Shown: in pieces, positions 1 through 9,218 of the stretch
How the letters are laid out: each line of letters starts with the position of its first letter
How positions within the stretch are numbered: the stretch's first letter is position 1
Source: Bradyrhizobium sp. WSM471
GTDB taxonomy: Bacteria > Pseudomonadota > Alphaproteobacteria > Rhizobiales > Xanthobacteraceae
Direction: 5' to 3'
Length of the DNA: 64,000 nucleotides
Assembly: GCF_000244915.1 (NCBI RefSeq)
Contig: NZ_CM001442.1
Span: 5,580,001 to 5,644,000 of the forward strand
Program-made: the position numbers and the translations under genes
The notes under the pieces: generated by a model
What the model was told of the DNA's origin: nothing
Database searches by the model: none
Seen by the model: only the letters and a program-made list of their open reading frames with translations

Positions 1-2
1 CC

Positions 3-1550
3 CAGAACGACATGCTCCGCGTGGTGCAGGACTTCTCCGCCAAAGTGTCGGCGCGCGGTCCGAACACCGTGGCGATGGTCTACTACGCCGGTCACGGCGT
101 GCAGCTCGCCGGCGAGAACTACCTCGTTCCCGTCGACGCCAAGGTCTCGAGCCAGACCGAGCTCGTCAACAACTCCGTCCGCCTGGTCGACGTGATGTCG
201 ACGCTGGAGACGATCCCGAGCCGCATGCGCATCGTCATCCTCGACGCCTGCCGCAACAACCCGTTCCCGAACGTGAATGATGCCGGCCGCGGCTTGGCCA
301 TCGTCGATGCGCCGAACGGTTCGATCGTCGGTTACTCGACCGCGCCGGGCGCGGAAGCGCAGGACGGCACCGGCGGCCACAGCCCCTATACGCAGGCCTT
401 CCTGAACGTCGCGCGCGAGCCCAACGTGCCGATCGAGCAGCTGTTCAAGCGCGTGCGCCTCGAAGTGAACCAGACCACCAGCGGCGCGCAGATCCCGTGG
501 GAGAGCTCGTCGCTGACGTCGGACTTCACCTTCTTCGGCGACACCGCCGTTGCCGCCAACCGCGCGCCGGTGAATGCGCCTGTGGTGCAGATGGCCTCCA
601 ACCTGCCGAGCCGCTCGACCCGCCAAGCCTATGACTACGTCGTGTCCGAAGCACGGCCGGAGTACTATCAGGAATTCATCACGATGTATCCGCACGACCC
701 GCTGTGCGATCACGTCCGCTGGCTGCTCAACAACCTGCTGCTCACGCAGGCCTGGCACAAGGCGGTGCTCGCGAACTCGCCGCTCGGCTACAAGAACTTC
801 TACGACAGCTACGGCAACACGCCCTATGCGCAGGTCGCGCTGAAGCTCCAGATGCAGCCGAAGCAGATTCCCTTGATGCAGGCGACCAAATTCCTGGCGC
901 CGCAGAATATCGCCCCGACCTTCAAGATCGGCAATCTCGGCCAGCCCAAATACATGCCGCTGCAGCAGGGTAATGGCGGCGCGCAAGTGAACGGCAATTT
1001 TCCGATCGTGCAGAAGTCGGGCGACAACAACGGCATCGGCAAGCTCGGCAATGGCGGCCAGATCATCAACCTGCCGGCGGGCAACAACCAGCCCAACCCG
1101 CAGAACGGCACGCCGTCGCAGACCCCGGGCAAGATCGCCACCCTGCCCGCGCCGACCAACACCACCAACACCACCAACAACAATGGCGGCATCGGCAAGA
1201 TCGTGACGCTGCCTGCGACCAATAAGACGCCGAATGGCACTGCCAACGGCACAACCAGTGGCAATCCTGGCAAGATCGTGAGCATGCCGGTGAATGTCGG
1301 CAAGGGCGGCACGACCATCGATACGAAGCCCGTCAACGTTCAGACCCAGAACAACCCGATCCGCATCAACAACGGCGTGAAGATCAGCAACAACCCGGTG
1401 AACAAGCTGCAGGTGCAGAACAACGACCGCCCGCAGTTCAACACGAACAACCGGATCGTCAACAATGGCAACAACAACTTCCGCCAGTCGATGAACCAGA
1501 GCCAGGGTGGCAACAGCGGCAACAACCACCGCGGCGGCTTCATGCACTGA
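3..1550 (+). CDS. Caspase-like (peptidase C14) protein with Asn/Gly-rich tail, 5' truncated
   Basis: The frame is already open at the window edge, so the true start and the first part of the caspase fold lie upstream. Counting from the first in-frame ATG (position 12), the catalytic dyad of the caspase p20 fold is visible: His28 in YYAGHG and Cys80 in DACRNNP. The fold ends near residue 180. A helical stretch follows, and from about residue 300 the tail is rich in Asn, Gly, Pro and Thr. A short phrase recurs in it with variations (GQIINLP, GKIATLP, GKIVTLP, GKIVSMP). Bacterial C14 proteins are often processing proteases, but the substrate here cannot be inferred. No membrane helix is seen in the visible part. 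A second caspase-like gene lies at 45524. Confidence 0.85.
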   Translation, partial: QNDMLRVVQDFSAKVSARGPNTVAMVYYAGHGVQLAGENYLVPVDAKVSSQTELVNNSVRLVDVMSTLETIPSRMRIVILDACRNNPFPNVNDAGRGLAIVDAPNGSIVGYSTAPGAEAQDGTGGHSPYTQAFLNVAREPNVPIEQLFKRVRLEVNQTTSGAQIPWESSSLTSDFTFFGDTAVAANRAPVNAPVVQMASNLPSRSTRQAYDYVVSEARPEYYQEFITMYPHDPLCDHVRWLLNNLLLTQAWHKAVLANSPLGYKNFYDSYGNTPYAQVALKLQMQPKQIPLMQATKFLAPQNIAPTFKIGNLGQPKYMPLQQGNGGAQVNGNFPIVQKSGDNNGIGKLGNGGQIINLPAGNNQPNPQNGTPSQTPGKIATLPAPTNTTNTTNNNGGIGKIVTLPATNKTPNGTANGTTSGNPGKIVSMPVNVGKGGTTIDTKPVNVQTQNNPIRINNGVKISNNPVNKLQVQNNDRPQFNTNNRIVNNGNNNFRQSMNQSQGGNSGNNHRGGFMH

Positions 1551-1573
1551 TGATGCAAAGAAGAAGGTGCGCG

Positions 1574-1691
1574 CCCTCCCCCGCTTGCGGGGGAGGGTTG
1601 GGGAGAGGGTGCTTCCACAAACGAGGATCCCGCGAGAGGAAAGAGCCCCCACCCGGCGCTTCGCGCCGACCTCCCCCGCAAGCGGGAGAGG
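1574..1691. repeat. Short inverted-repeat element, C-rich family (copy 1, degraded)
   Basis: A palindromic C-rich end at 1574-1597 is answered by a near reverse complement at 1670-1691, with a second small hairpin (GGCGC/GCGCC) inside. The ends match those of the cleaner copies at 15308 and 61155, but with several changes. It looks like a non-coding MITE or REP-type element. Confidence 0.7.
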
Positions 1692-1741
1692 TTGCACCGA
1701 GCAAAGCGGCGAGTTCGAACCCACATGCGACAAATAAAGAA

Positions 1742-1767
1742 GGGGCAGAGCGGTGACGCTCTGCCCC
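1742..1767. terminator. Probable bidirectional intrinsic terminator
   Basis: A perfect 11-bp stem (GGGGCAGAGCG / CGCTCTGCCCC) closes a GTGA loop. Read on the minus strand it runs into TTCTTTATTTG, and on the plus strand into TCTT. It can serve both the caspase-like gene on the left and the minus-strand gene ending at 1971. Confidence 0.7.
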
Positions 1768-1822
1768 TCTTCGCATTGGGGAATAGATATGATCAGCATT
1801 GGCGCGCTCTGAGCGCGCGCCT

Positions 1823-1952
1823 CGTCCTTCGAGACGACCGCTCCGCGGTCTCCTCAGGATGAGGCTAATCAGCATCGGGGCCGATTGAAGCTGCTGCCGC
1901 GCACGCCTTCCTCATCCTGAGGAGCCCGCCAAAGCGGGCGTCTCGAAGGATG
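1823..1952. repeat. Short inverted-repeat element, CGTCTCGAAGGA family (copy 1)
   Basis: The ends CGTCCTTCGAGACG and CGTCTCGAAGGATG are near reverse complements. Inside them CTCAGGATGAGG is answered by CCTCATCCTGAGG. The right half, including the GCCCGCC/GGCGGGC hairpin, also occurs at 12416-12527. No protein is encoded. Confidence 0.7.
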
Positions 1953-1970
1953 GCCACAGGGAAACTGCTC

Positions 1971-2954
1971 TCAGGCCACCAGCTCGGCGAACAGATCGGC
2001 GTCGACATTGCCGCCCGAGAGCACAATGACGACGTTCTTGCCGGCAACATCAAGTCGCCCCGCAAGCAGCGCGGCCAGGCCGACCGCTCCGCCCGGCTCG
2101 ACCACGAGCTTCAGCTCGCGATAGGCAAAGGCGACGGCCGCGCCGACTTCCTTGTCCGACGCGGTCACGCCGCGCGCGAGCAGCTTGCTGTTGATTGCAA
2201 AGGTCATCTCGCCGGGGATCAGGGCCATCAGCGCATCGCAGATGGTGCGGCCGGCGGGTGCGTGCGGCTCGCGGTGGCCCGCGGTCAGCGACAGGCCGTG
2301 ATCGTCGAACGCTTCGGGCTCGGCCACGACGATTTGGGCCAGCGGAAAGCGTGCCTTTACGGCCGTCGCGACGCCCGCGATCAGGCCGCCGCCGGAGGCC
2401 GGCGCTACCACGATATCTGGGGCGAGACCAAGTGCCGCCATGTCCTCGGCGATCTCGCGGCCGGCCGTGCCTTGGCCGGCGATCACGAAGGGATCGTCAT
2501 AGGGCCTGACCAGCGTCGCGCCGCGCTTCTCGGCGATACCGCGCGAGATCGCCTCGCGGTCGTCGCGGTCGCGGTCGTACAGCACGACCTCGGCACCGTA
2601 GGATTTGGTGCGCTCGCGCTTCGACAACGGCGCATCCGCAGGCATCACGATGGTCGCCTGCATGTCGAGGATCTTGGCCGCCGCCGCCACGCCCTGGGCG
2701 TGGTTGCCGGAGGAGAACGCGACTACGCCGCCGGCGCGCTTGTCCTGCGGGATCGAGGCGACCTTGTTGAAGGCACCGCGGAACTTGAACGAACCGGTGC
2801 GCTGGAGCATCTCCGGCTTGAGATAGACCTTTGCGCCGACGCGTTCGTTGAGCACGGGAAAGGACAGCAGCGGCGTGCGGACGGCGAAGGGTGCGATCAC
2901 GCGTGCTGCGGCATCGATATCGGCAGGGCCGATCGGGAGGAGCTGTTCTGTCAT
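1971..2954 (-). CDS. Threonine/serine dehydratase (PLP-dependent, short form)
   Basis: This 327-residue fold-type II PLP enzyme probably deaminates L-threonine to 2-oxobutanoate (or serine to pyruvate) in the cytoplasm. The PLP lysine is Lys57 in GSFKFRGA, SSGNHAQG at 81-88 follows, and a glycine-rich phosphate-binding loop (SGGGLIAG) lies past the middle. There is no C-terminal ACT regulatory domain, so it resembles the short catabolic form rather than the feedback-controlled isoleucine enzyme. A threo-3-hydroxyaspartate dehydratase or serine racemase of the same family is possible. It lies 63 bp downstream of a same-strand glycosyltransferase gene with no obvious link in function. Confidence 0.85.
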   Translation of the reverse strand: MTEQLLPIGPADIDAAARVIAPFAVRTPLLSFPVLNERVGAKVYLKPEMLQRTGSFKFRGAFNKVASIPQDKRAGGVVAFSSGNHAQGVAAAAKILDMQATIVMPADAPLSKRERTKSYGAEVVLYDRDRDDREAISRGIAEKRGATLVRPYDDPFVIAGQGTAGREIAEDMAALGLAPDIVVAPASGGGLIAGVATAVKARFPLAQIVVAEPEAFDDHGLSLTAGHREPHAPAGRTICDALMALIPGEMTFAINSKLLARGVTASDKEVGAAVAFAYRELKLVVEPGGAVGLAALLAGRLDVAGKNVVIVLSGGNVDADLFAELVA

Positions 2955-3017
2955 GCCCGATGTTATCGCGGCGGATGAGGCGCGGGCAAGGCATGTCTGC
3001 GCGAGCGCTTCTTCCCC

Positions 3018-4061
3018 TCAGGCGACGAATCGCGCCGGTTCTGCCCCGTTCCGGCCCGGCAGCACCGCATCGACCGCCAAAATGCTGTCGATAAAGGCCC
3101 GGGCCGAGGCTTCCCAGGTGTAGTTGGCGGCGAATTCGACGCAGTCCTGCCGGGAGATGTCCAGCGCGGCGAAGCAGGCACCGCGCAGATCGTGATCGAG
3201 CGCGCCGACCGGGGCATCGCCGATCACGTCGCGGGGGCCCTTCACCGGGAAGGCCGCGACCGGCAGGCCGCTCGCCAGCGCTTCGAGCAGAACGAGGCCG
3301 AACGTGTCGGTCTTGCTCGGAAACACGAAGACGTCAGCGGCCGCATAGATGTCCGCCAGCTCCTCGCCGTGCTTTTCGCCGAGGAAGATCGCGTCCGGAT
3401 AGGCCTCCTCCAGCGCGACACGCGCCGGACCGTCGCCGACAATCACCTTGGTGCCGGGCAGGTCGAGGTCGAGGAACGCCTCGAGATTCTTCTCCACCGC
3501 GACCCGGCCGACCGAGAGGAACACCGGTGCCGGCAGGCAGAGATCGATCGCGCGGGGATGGAACAAATGGGTGTCGACGCCGCGCGGCCACAGCACGACA
3601 TTGTCGAAGCCGCGCTCGGTCAGCTCGCTGGCGAGCGCCGGCGTTGCCGCCATCACGGCGCGGCTGGGGCTGTGAAATCGGCGCAGCGCCCGCCAGATCA
3701 GCGAGCCCGGCACCGGCACGCGGGCGCGGACATATTCGGGAAAGCGGGTGTGGAAGCTGGTCGTGAAGGGCAGCTTGCGCTGGCGGCAATAACGCCGAAC
3801 CATCAGGCCGATCGGACCCTCCGTCGCGATGTGGATGCTGTCCGGGTGCGCCTCTTCGATCAGCTTTGCGATTCTGCCCGGCCGCGGCATGGCCAGCCGC
3901 ACGTCACGGTAGCTCGGCATCGCAAAGGTGCGGAACGATTGCGGCGTCAGGAACGAGAATTCGACGTCGAGGCTTTTGGCACCGTCAGCAAGTTTGGTCA
4001 GCGTCCGAACCACACCGTTGACTTGCGGGTGCCAGGCGTCGGTCGCGACCAGGATGCGCAT
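3018..4061 (-). CDS. GT4-family glycosyltransferase
   Basis: A 347-residue GT-B glycosyltransferase of the GT4 type. The N-terminus MRILVATDAWHPQVNGV is typical of mannosyl/glucosyl transferases that act on lipids. Near the C-terminus lies the sugar-nucleotide-binding E-x7-E stretch (FPSKTDTFGLVLLEALASG). The start at 4061 is preferred over an in-frame ATG at 4157 because AAAGG precedes it and the longer form would run back into the upstream gene. It starts 13 bp after the stop of the LpxH-like gene, so the two are very likely cotranscribed and may both modify a glycolipid or lipid A precursor. The acceptor is unknown. Confidence 0.85.
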   Translation of the reverse strand: MRILVATDAWHPQVNGVVRTLTKLADGAKSLDVEFSFLTPQSFRTFAMPSYRDVRLAMPRPGRIAKLIEEAHPDSIHIATEGPIGLMVRRYCRQRKLPFTTSFHTRFPEYVRARVPVPGSLIWRALRRFHSPSRAVMAATPALASELTERGFDNVVLWPRGVDTHLFHPRAIDLCLPAPVFLSVGRVAVEKNLEAFLDLDLPGTKVIVGDGPARVALEEAYPDAIFLGEKHGEELADIYAAADVFVFPSKTDTFGLVLLEALASGLPVAAFPVKGPRDVIGDAPVGALDHDLRGACFAALDISRQDCVEFAANYTWEASARAFIDSILAVDAVLPGRNGAEPARFVA

Positions 4062-4074
4062 CAGGCTGCCTTTG

Positions 4075-4887
4075 TCATGCAGCTCTGGCTGCAACCTGCG
4101 GGACCTGTGCCGGCTTCTCGGCCTGGTCCGCCCAGGTGATGATCTCGAAACGGCCATCGTCGTGCTCGACCAGCGCCGTGCAGCTCTCGACCCAGTCGCC
4201 GCAATTCATGTAGCGGATGCCGCCCTCGTCGCGGATCACCGCGTAGTGGATGTGACCGCAGATCACGCCGTCGGCGTCGTGGCGCCGCGCCTCGGCGGCG
4301 AGCGCCTGCTCGAACGCGCCGATATAGTTCACCGCATTCTTCACCTTCTGCTTGGCCCATTGCGACAGCGACCAATAGGGCACCTTGAACATGCGCCGGA
4401 AGAAGTTGACGAAGCGATTCAGCTGGATCGCGAAATCGTAGGCCTTGTCGCCGAGATGGGCGAGCCAGCGTGCGTTCTGCACCACGAGGTCGAAGATGTC
4501 GCCGTGGATGACGAGATAGCGCTTGCCGTCAGCGCCGGAGTGGACGGTGTTCTCGACCACGTCGATGCCGCCGAAATGCGTGCCGTAATAGTTGCGCAGG
4601 AACTCGTCGTGATTACCGGGGATGTAGATCACCTTGGCGCCCTTGCGCGCCTTGCGCAAAAGCTTCTGGACCAGGTCGTTATGCGATTGCGGCCAATGCC
4701 AGCTCGATTTCAGCGCCCAGCCGTCGACGATATCGCCGACGAGATAGATCGTGTCGGCATCATGGAAACGCAGGAAGTCGAGCAGAAGGTCGGCTTGAGA
4801 ACCGCGGGCTCCGAGATGAACGTCGGAGATGAACAACGTGCGAAAGCGCCGCTCCGGGCTCTCGTCACTCACATCGTAACTTCCCAT
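4075..4887 (-). CDS. LpxH-like metallophosphoesterase (UDP-2,3-diacylglucosamine diphosphatase family)
   Basis: This 270-residue calcineurin-type phosphoesterase shows the full metal-binding set in order: SDVHLG (Asp22, His24), GDIVDGW (Asp52), GNHDE (91-95), a later His in IHGD, and GHIH (211-214). Close relatives hydrolyse UDP-2,3-diacylglucosamine in lipid A synthesis. Many alphaproteobacteria use the unrelated LpxI for that step, so the substrate should be treated as unproven. The frame stays open upstream to 5301, but that extension overlaps thiD and is low in family-like sequence, so Met at 4887 was chosen. It sits just upstream of a glycosyltransferase gene on the same strand. Confidence 0.8.
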   Translation of the reverse strand: MGSYDVSDESPERRFRTLFISDVHLGARGSQADLLLDFLRFHDADTIYLVGDIVDGWALKSSWHWPQSHNDLVQKLLRKARKGAKVIYIPGNHDEFLRNYYGTHFGGIDVVENTVHSGADGKRYLVIHGDIFDLVVQNARWLAHLGDKAYDFAIQLNRFVNFFRRMFKVPYWSLSQWAKQKVKNAVNYIGAFEQALAAEARRHDADGVICGHIHYAVIRDEGGIRYMNCGDWVESCTALVEHDDGRFEIITWADQAEKPAQVPQVAARAA

Positions 4888-5071
4888 GCGCCAGCCTGTA
4901 ACAATGTCCCGTGACAGGGGGATGACCAATTGAACCTTTGAGGCACCTTCGGATACGAATCGCGCTTGCCTCGCCCACCCCGCGAATATCAGTCGCATGC
5001 GACAATCAGGCGACATGGCGTCGCAGCGGCCTCCGCAAGAACCCGGAACCGCGGCGCGCTCGCGAGCGGCG

Positions 5072-5872
5072 TCAGTAGAATTTGTGGAAATGATGGATCG
5101 GGCCGTGGCCGTGGCCGACGCTGAAGCGGTCGGCGGCGGCGATCGCCGCGCTGATCCAGGTCTTGGCGTTGCGCACGGCGCGCTCGAGATCCTCGCCTCG
5201 GGCGAGCCCCGCGGCAACCGCCGAGGACAGCGAGCAGCCGGTGCCATGGGTATTGCGAGTGGCAACGCGCGGCGCGGCGAGCGCGATCGTGGTGCTGGCA
5301 TCGACGAGATAGTCGATGCTCTCGGCGCCCTCGCCGTGCCCGCCCTTGATCAGGACCGCCCGGCAGCCGAGCGCCAGCAGCCGGCGCCCCTGGCTTTCGA
5401 TCTCGGCCTCGCTGGCCGCGACCGGTTCGCCGAGCAGAGCCGCGGCCTCGGGCAGATTGGGTGTGATCACCGAAGCCAGCGGCATCAGTTTAATGCGCAG
5501 GGCGTCGACAGCTTCGGACGCGAGCAGGCGATCGCCCGATGTCGCCACCATCACGGGATCGAGCACGATATGCCGGGGCGCCCAGCGCGACAGCGCGGCC
5601 GCGATCGCATCGATGCTGGCGGCTTGCGCCACCATGCCGATCTTGACCGCGCCGACCTCGAGATCGGAGAACACCGCGTCGATCTGCGCGGTGACGAATT
5701 CGGCGGGCACCGCGTGAATGCCGGTGACGCCGCAGGTGTTCTGCGCCGTCAGCGCCGTGATGGCGGACGCGCCAAAAACGCCGAGCGCGGCAAAGGTCTT
5801 CAGGTCGGCCTGGATGCCGGCGCCGCCGCTCGAATCGGAGCCGGCAATGGTCAGCGCGACGGGCGTCGTCAT
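5072..5872 (-). CDS. thiD: Hydroxymethylpyrimidine/phosphomethylpyrimidine kinase
   Basis: A 266-residue ribokinase-superfamily enzyme that phosphorylates hydroxymethylpyrimidine and its monophosphate in thiamine synthesis. The N-terminal [13 protein letters not shown] (11-23) and the C-terminal anion-hole motif GTGCSLSSA are diagnostic. The start at 5872 gives the standard [13 protein letters not shown] opening; the longer frame to 5935 adds sequence foreign to the family. No other thi genes and no TPP riboswitch were recognised nearby. The next gene is divergent, 129 bp away. Confidence 0.93.
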   Translation of the reverse strand: MTTPVALTIAGSDSSGGAGIQADLKTFAALGVFGASAITALTAQNTCGVTGIHAVPAEFVTAQIDAVFSDLEVGAVKIGMVAQAASIDAIAAALSRWAPRHIVLDPVMVATSGDRLLASEAVDALRIKLMPLASVITPNLPEAAALLGEPVAASEAEIESQGRRLLALGCRAVLIKGGHGEGAESIDYLVDASTTIALAAPRVATRNTHGTGCSLSSAVAAGLARGEDLERAVRNAKTWISAAIAAADRFSVGHGHGPIHHFHKFY

Positions 5873-6001
5873 GGGGCGATTTTCCGCGTTTTCGAAGCCA
5901 TGGCCCGTCCTAGCGCGCCTCCCCCAGCCCAGCAAGTTCGCTTGCTAAATCCGGCCGGGTTTGGCCTATTAGCCGTCAGATATGCTTTCGGAGTGACCGC
6001 G

Positions 6002-6247
6002 ATGGTTCCCTTTTTCGTCCAGATCAAATGCAAGCTCGGTCAATCCTATGTGGTCGCCAATGCGCTTGCCGAAGCCGAGATCGCCTCCGAGATCTATTCC
6101 ACGGCCGGGCAATACGACCTGCTGGTGAAGTTCTACGTCGACAACGACACCGATATCGGCCACTTCGTCAACGAGAAGGTGCAGGTGCTGCCCGGGATCC
6201 AGGACACCCTCACCATCATCACCTTCAAGGCGTTTGGCGCGAGTTGA
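6002..6247 (+). CDS. Stand-alone Lrp/AsnC ligand-binding (RAM) domain protein
   Basis: An 81-residue protein made only of the alpha/beta effector domain of Lrp/AsnC regulators (VPFFVQIKC at the start; YDLLVKFYVD and the C-terminal VLPGIQDTLTIITF strand), with no helix-turn-helix. Such single domains form dimers or larger rings and may bind amino acids or mix with full-length Lrp proteins. The ATG at 6002 has GGAG eight bases upstream; a GTG at 5993 would overlap that ribosome-binding site, so it is less likely. Confidence 0.8.
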   Translation: MVPFFVQIKCKLGQSYVVANALAEAEIASEIYSTAGQYDLLVKFYVDNDTDIGHFVNEKVQVLPGIQDTLTIITFKAFGAS

Positions 6248-6271
6248 TCGTCCGGAAAGGAGCGGGCCTGA

Positions 6272-7198
6272 TCAGGCGCCGCCCTCCTTGCGCTTGGGAC
6301 GCGGCGGACCGTCCACCGGCGGCAGCGATTTGAGATAGTCCGCCATCGCCGCGAGATCGTCGTCCGGCAATTGCGAGGTGTTCTTGATCACCCGCGTCAT
6401 CGCGCCGCCGACGCTGTCGCCGTCGGGCAATTCGCCGGTCTTCAGGAAATAGGCAATATCCTTCGCGCTCCACTCGCCAAGGCCCTTCTGGGTGATGTTG
6501 GGCACCCACCCCTCGCCTTCCGGATTGGGTCCGCCGGCGAAGCGTTGTCCGGCGATGATGCCGCCAAGCGCATTGCGCGGGCTGTGGCATTCCGCGCAAT
6601 GGCCAAAACTGTTGACGAGATAGGCGCCGCGATTCCACTGCGGCGACTTCGCGCTGTCGGCGACGAAGGGCTTGCCGTCCAGAAATAAGAATTTCCAGAT
6701 GCCGACGTTGCGGCGGATATTGAACGGAAAGCGCACGTCGTGGTCGCGCACCTTGCCTGCAACGGCCGGTAGCGTTTTCAGGTACGCAAAGAGATCGAGC
6801 ACGTCCTCGCGCCTGGCGTGCTGATAGGACGTGTAGGGAAAGGCCGGAAAATAATGCCGTCCCTCCGGCGAGACCCCGTGCATCACCGCGTTGACGAATT
6901 CGGCCTGGCTCCATTTGCCGATGCCGTCGGTCGGATCGGACGAGATGTTCGGCGCGTAGAACGTTCCGAACGGCGACTTGATCGCGACGCCGCCGCCGAG
7001 CCTGAGACGATCGGGCTGGTCGGGGACGGCATGGCATGAGGCGCAGCCGCCGGCGTTGAACATCACCTCGCCATTGGCAAGATCAGGGACGCGGGCAGGC
7101 GCGATGCCGGCGGCCGCCACCACCGGCGCGCTGAGCCACCAATAGACGCCGGCTGCGGCGAGTGCGGCGAGCAGCGCCACGGAGATTGTTCGTCGCAA
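6272..7198 (-). CDS. Diheme cytochrome c
   Basis: A 308-residue exported protein with an N-terminal signal or anchor (residues 1-24) and two haem c sites, CASCH (52-56) and CAECH (201-205). The layout resembles the cytochrome subunits of alcohol, aldehyde or gluconate dehydrogenases and thiosulfate-dehydrogenase-like proteins, which pass electrons from a periplasmic dehydrogenase to the respiratory chain. No partner dehydrogenase adjoins it, so the electron donor is unknown. It is transcribed away from the CHRD gene, with about 160 bp between them. Confidence 0.88.
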   Translation of the reverse strand: MRRTISVALLAALAAAGVYWWLSAPVVAAAGIAPARVPDLANGEVMFNAGGCASCHAVPDQPDRLRLGGGVAIKSPFGTFYAPNISSDPTDGIGKWSQAEFVNAVMHGVSPEGRHYFPAFPYTSYQHARREDVLDLFAYLKTLPAVAGKVRDHDVRFPFNIRRNVGIWKFLFLDGKPFVADSAKSPQWNRGAYLVNSFGHCAECHSPRNALGGIIAGQRFAGGPNPEGEGWVPNITQKGLGEWSAKDIAYFLKTGELPDGDSVGGAMTRVIKNTSQLPDDDLAAMADYLKSLPPVDGPPRPKRKEGGA

Positions 7199-7356
7199 TA
7201 TGCGGTCCTTTCGTCGTCGCGGCGAAGCTTATGACCGATGTCCTCGCGGCTCCAGCCACGAAGAATTTAGCCCACCGCGGCCTGAAACGGGAATAAACTG
7301 AAATGCCGGCTGTTGGAAGTTTGGCGGCCCAAACGGGTTCAGCAGGGAGAAAAATC

Positions 7357-7773
7357 ATGAACAAGATCGTCATCGCGATGTCATTGCTTGGCGCCGTTGC
7401 TCTTGCAGGTTCGGCCAGCGCGGAAAAGCTGAAAGCAACGCTCGACGCCAAGTCCGAGGTCCCCGCAACGACCAGCAGCGGCACCGGAACGGCTGATCTG
7501 GATTACGACGCCGCCAGCAAGAAGCTGTCCTGGAAGGTCACCTATTCCGGTCTGTCCGGCCCCGCCACCGCCGCGCATTTCCACGGACCTGCCGAACCCG
7601 GCAAGAACGCCGGCGTTGCGATCCCGATTCCCGGCGCAGCCACCAGCCCGGCCGAGGGCTCGGCGACACTGACCGACGCGCAGGCGGCCGATCTGCTCGG
7701 CGGCAAGCTCTACGTCAACATCCACACCGCGGCCAATCCGGGCGGCGAGATCCGCGGTCAGGTGATGAAGTAA
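7357..7773 (+). CDS. CHRD-domain secreted protein
   Basis: A 138-residue protein with a clear signal peptide (about residues 1-22, ending SASA) followed by one CHRD domain. The marks are LSGPATAAHFHGPA in the middle and the closing phrase NIHTAANPGGEIRGQV. CHRD domains occur in chordin and many secreted bacterial proteins; their biochemical role is unsettled. AGGGAG at 7344-7349 gives good spacing to the ATG at 7357, so the upstream ATG at 7303 is rejected. A strong terminator follows at 7796. Confidence 0.88.
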   Translation: MNKIVIAMSLLGAVALAGSASAEKLKATLDAKSEVPATTSSGTGTADLDYDAASKKLSWKVTYSGLSGPATAAHFHGPAEPGKNAGVAIPIPGAATSPAEGSATLTDAQAADLLGGKLYVNIHTAANPGGEIRGQVMK

Positions 7774-7795
7774 CCTTCGCACAGACCAGCAAAAA

Positions 7796-7819
7796 GGGCG
7801 GCTGCCATCGCAGCCGCCC
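7796..7819 (+). terminator. Intrinsic terminator after the CHRD gene
   Basis: A 10-bp perfect stem (GGGCGGCTGC / GCAGCCGCCC) with loop CATC is followed by TTTTC. It is flanked by AAAAA on the left, so it can also stop transcription of the minus-strand gene that ends at 7850. Confidence 0.85.
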
Positions 7820-7849
7820 TTTTCGATTCCGCGTACGCTGGCGCAGGCG

Positions 7850-9145
7850 TCACACCTCAGGTTCGGCCGCGTTCAGCGCCTGTGCGAGGTCGGCGATCAA
7901 ATCCGACGGGTGTTCGATGCCGATCGACAGCCGGATCGTGGAATCGAGCACGCCGATCTTCCGGCGGATGTCGGCGGGAACGCCGGAATGGGTCATGGTG
8001 GCAGGCAGGCTCGCAAGCGACTCCGTTCCACCAAGACTCACCGCCAGCTTGAGGATTTGCAGCGCGTTGAGGAACTTCATGGCGGCGGCCTTACCGCCGA
8101 CGATGTCGAACGAGAACGTGGACCCCGCCCCTGTGCATTGCCGCGCAAACACACGTCCGTCCGGCGACGCGGCGTCGTGATGACCGAGATAGTGCACCTT
8201 GGCCACCCTGGGGTGATCGCGCAGATAGTCCGCCACGAGGCGCGCATTCGCGTCGGCCTTTTCCATGCGCAGGCTCAGCGTCTCCAGCGATCGGTTGATC
8301 ATCCAACAGGAATGCGGATCGAGCTGCGTGCCGATGGCGCCCCGTAGCGCCTTGATGCCTTTCACGACCGCTTTGGCGCCGAGCGCGGCGCCCGCGATCA
8401 GATCGGAATGACCGCCGACATATTTCGTGAGCGAGTACAGGGAAATATCCGCGCCATGCTCGATCGGCCGCTGAAACACCGGTCCGAGCAGCGTATTGTC
8501 GCAGGCGATGATCGGAACGTGGCCTTGGGTCTTTCCGATCGTCTCGGCGACACGCCGCATCATGGCGATGTCGACCAGCCCGTTGGTCGGGTTGGCCGGA
8601 GTTTCGATCAGGATCATCGAGACCCTTCCCTTGCGCATGGCCTCCTCGGCGGCCTGGCTGACCACGGCTTCATCGACGCCATCGGCGAAGCCGACGGCGC
8701 CGATCGACAGACGCGCAAGCGTATTCGTCAGCAGCGTTTCCGTCCCGCCGTAGAGCGGCTGCGAGTGCAGAATGACATCGCCGGGGCGGACGAACGCCAG
8801 GATCGTGGTCGCGATGGCCGCCATGCCGGACGAGAACAGCGCACAGCTCTCGGTGCGCTCGTAGATCGCGAGCCTGTCCTCGACGATTTCGCTGTTGGGG
8901 TGATTGAAGCGCGAATAGACCAGGCCCGCGCCCATCCCTTCCGGCGGCTCGCGCCGGCCGGAGACGAAATCGAAGAAGTCCTGTCCGTCCTCGGCCGTCT
9001 TGAATACGAAGGTCGAGGTCAGGAACACCGGCGGCTTGACCGCGCCTTCCGACAATTGCGGATCGTAGCCATAGGTCAGCATCAGCGTTTCCGGATGCAG
9101 CATATGGTTGCCGATGTGCGTCTTCGACGGGAACGGTTTGACCAT
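7850..9145 (-). CDS. PLP-dependent trans-sulfuration enzyme (cystathionine gamma-synthase family)
   Basis: A 431-residue Cys/Met-metabolism PLP enzyme. The PLP lysine is Lys241 in [11 protein letters not shown], with the cofactor-contacting YSRFNHPN at 77-84 and SSGMAAI at 105-111. The family includes cystathionine gamma-synthase/lyase, O-acyl-homoserine sulfhydrylase and methionine gamma-lyase, and these cannot be separated by eye. The body is slightly longer than usual because of the insert around [15 protein letters not shown]. No sulfur-assimilation genes adjoin it. A hairpin lies in its 5' leader (9192-9218). Confidence 0.85.
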   Translation of the reverse strand: MVKPFPSKTHIGNHMLHPETLMLTYGYDPQLSEGAVKPPVFLTSTFVFKTAEDGQDFFDFVSGRREPPEGMGAGLVYSRFNHPNSEIVEDRLAIYERTESCALFSSGMAAIATTILAFVRPGDVILHSQPLYGGTETLLTNTLARLSIGAVGFADGVDEAVVSQAAEEAMRKGRVSMILIETPANPTNGLVDIAMMRRVAETIGKTQGHVPIIACDNTLLGPVFQRPIEHGADISLYSLTKYVGGHSDLIAGAALGAKAVVKGIKALRGAIGTQLDPHSCWMINRSLETLSLRMEKADANARLVADYLRDHPRVAKVHYLGHHDAASPDGRVFARQCTGAGSTFSFDIVGGKAAAMKFLNALQILKLAVSLGGTESLASLPATMTHSGVPADIRRKIGVLDSTIRLSIGIEHPSDLIADLAQALNAAEPEV

Positions 9146-9191
9146 GGCTTGTCTCGCTGTTGCTGATTGAGCTGCTCGCCGCGGGTTGGAA

Positions 9192-9218
9192 CTCCTGATG
9201 TCGCAACGCAGTCAGGAG
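9192..9218 (-). promoter_or_regulatory. Leader hairpin upstream of the trans-sulfuration gene
   Basis: A perfect 7-bp inverted repeat, CTCCTGA and TCAGGAG, is separated by 13 bases and lies 47-73 bases before the start codon at 9145. No U-tract follows, so it is not a plain terminator. I could not fit the leader to SAM-I, SAM-II or SAH riboswitch consensus sequences. Confidence 0.35.

Larger units (their letters stand above)
1551..1970. other. Gene-free gap filled with repeats and a terminator
   Basis: These 420 bases between the caspase-like gene and the threonine dehydratase gene hold no convincing ORF. They contain one C-rich palindromic element (1574-1691), a strong hairpin (1742-1767) and one element of a second repeat family (1823-1952), each listed separately. 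Confidence 0.7.
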
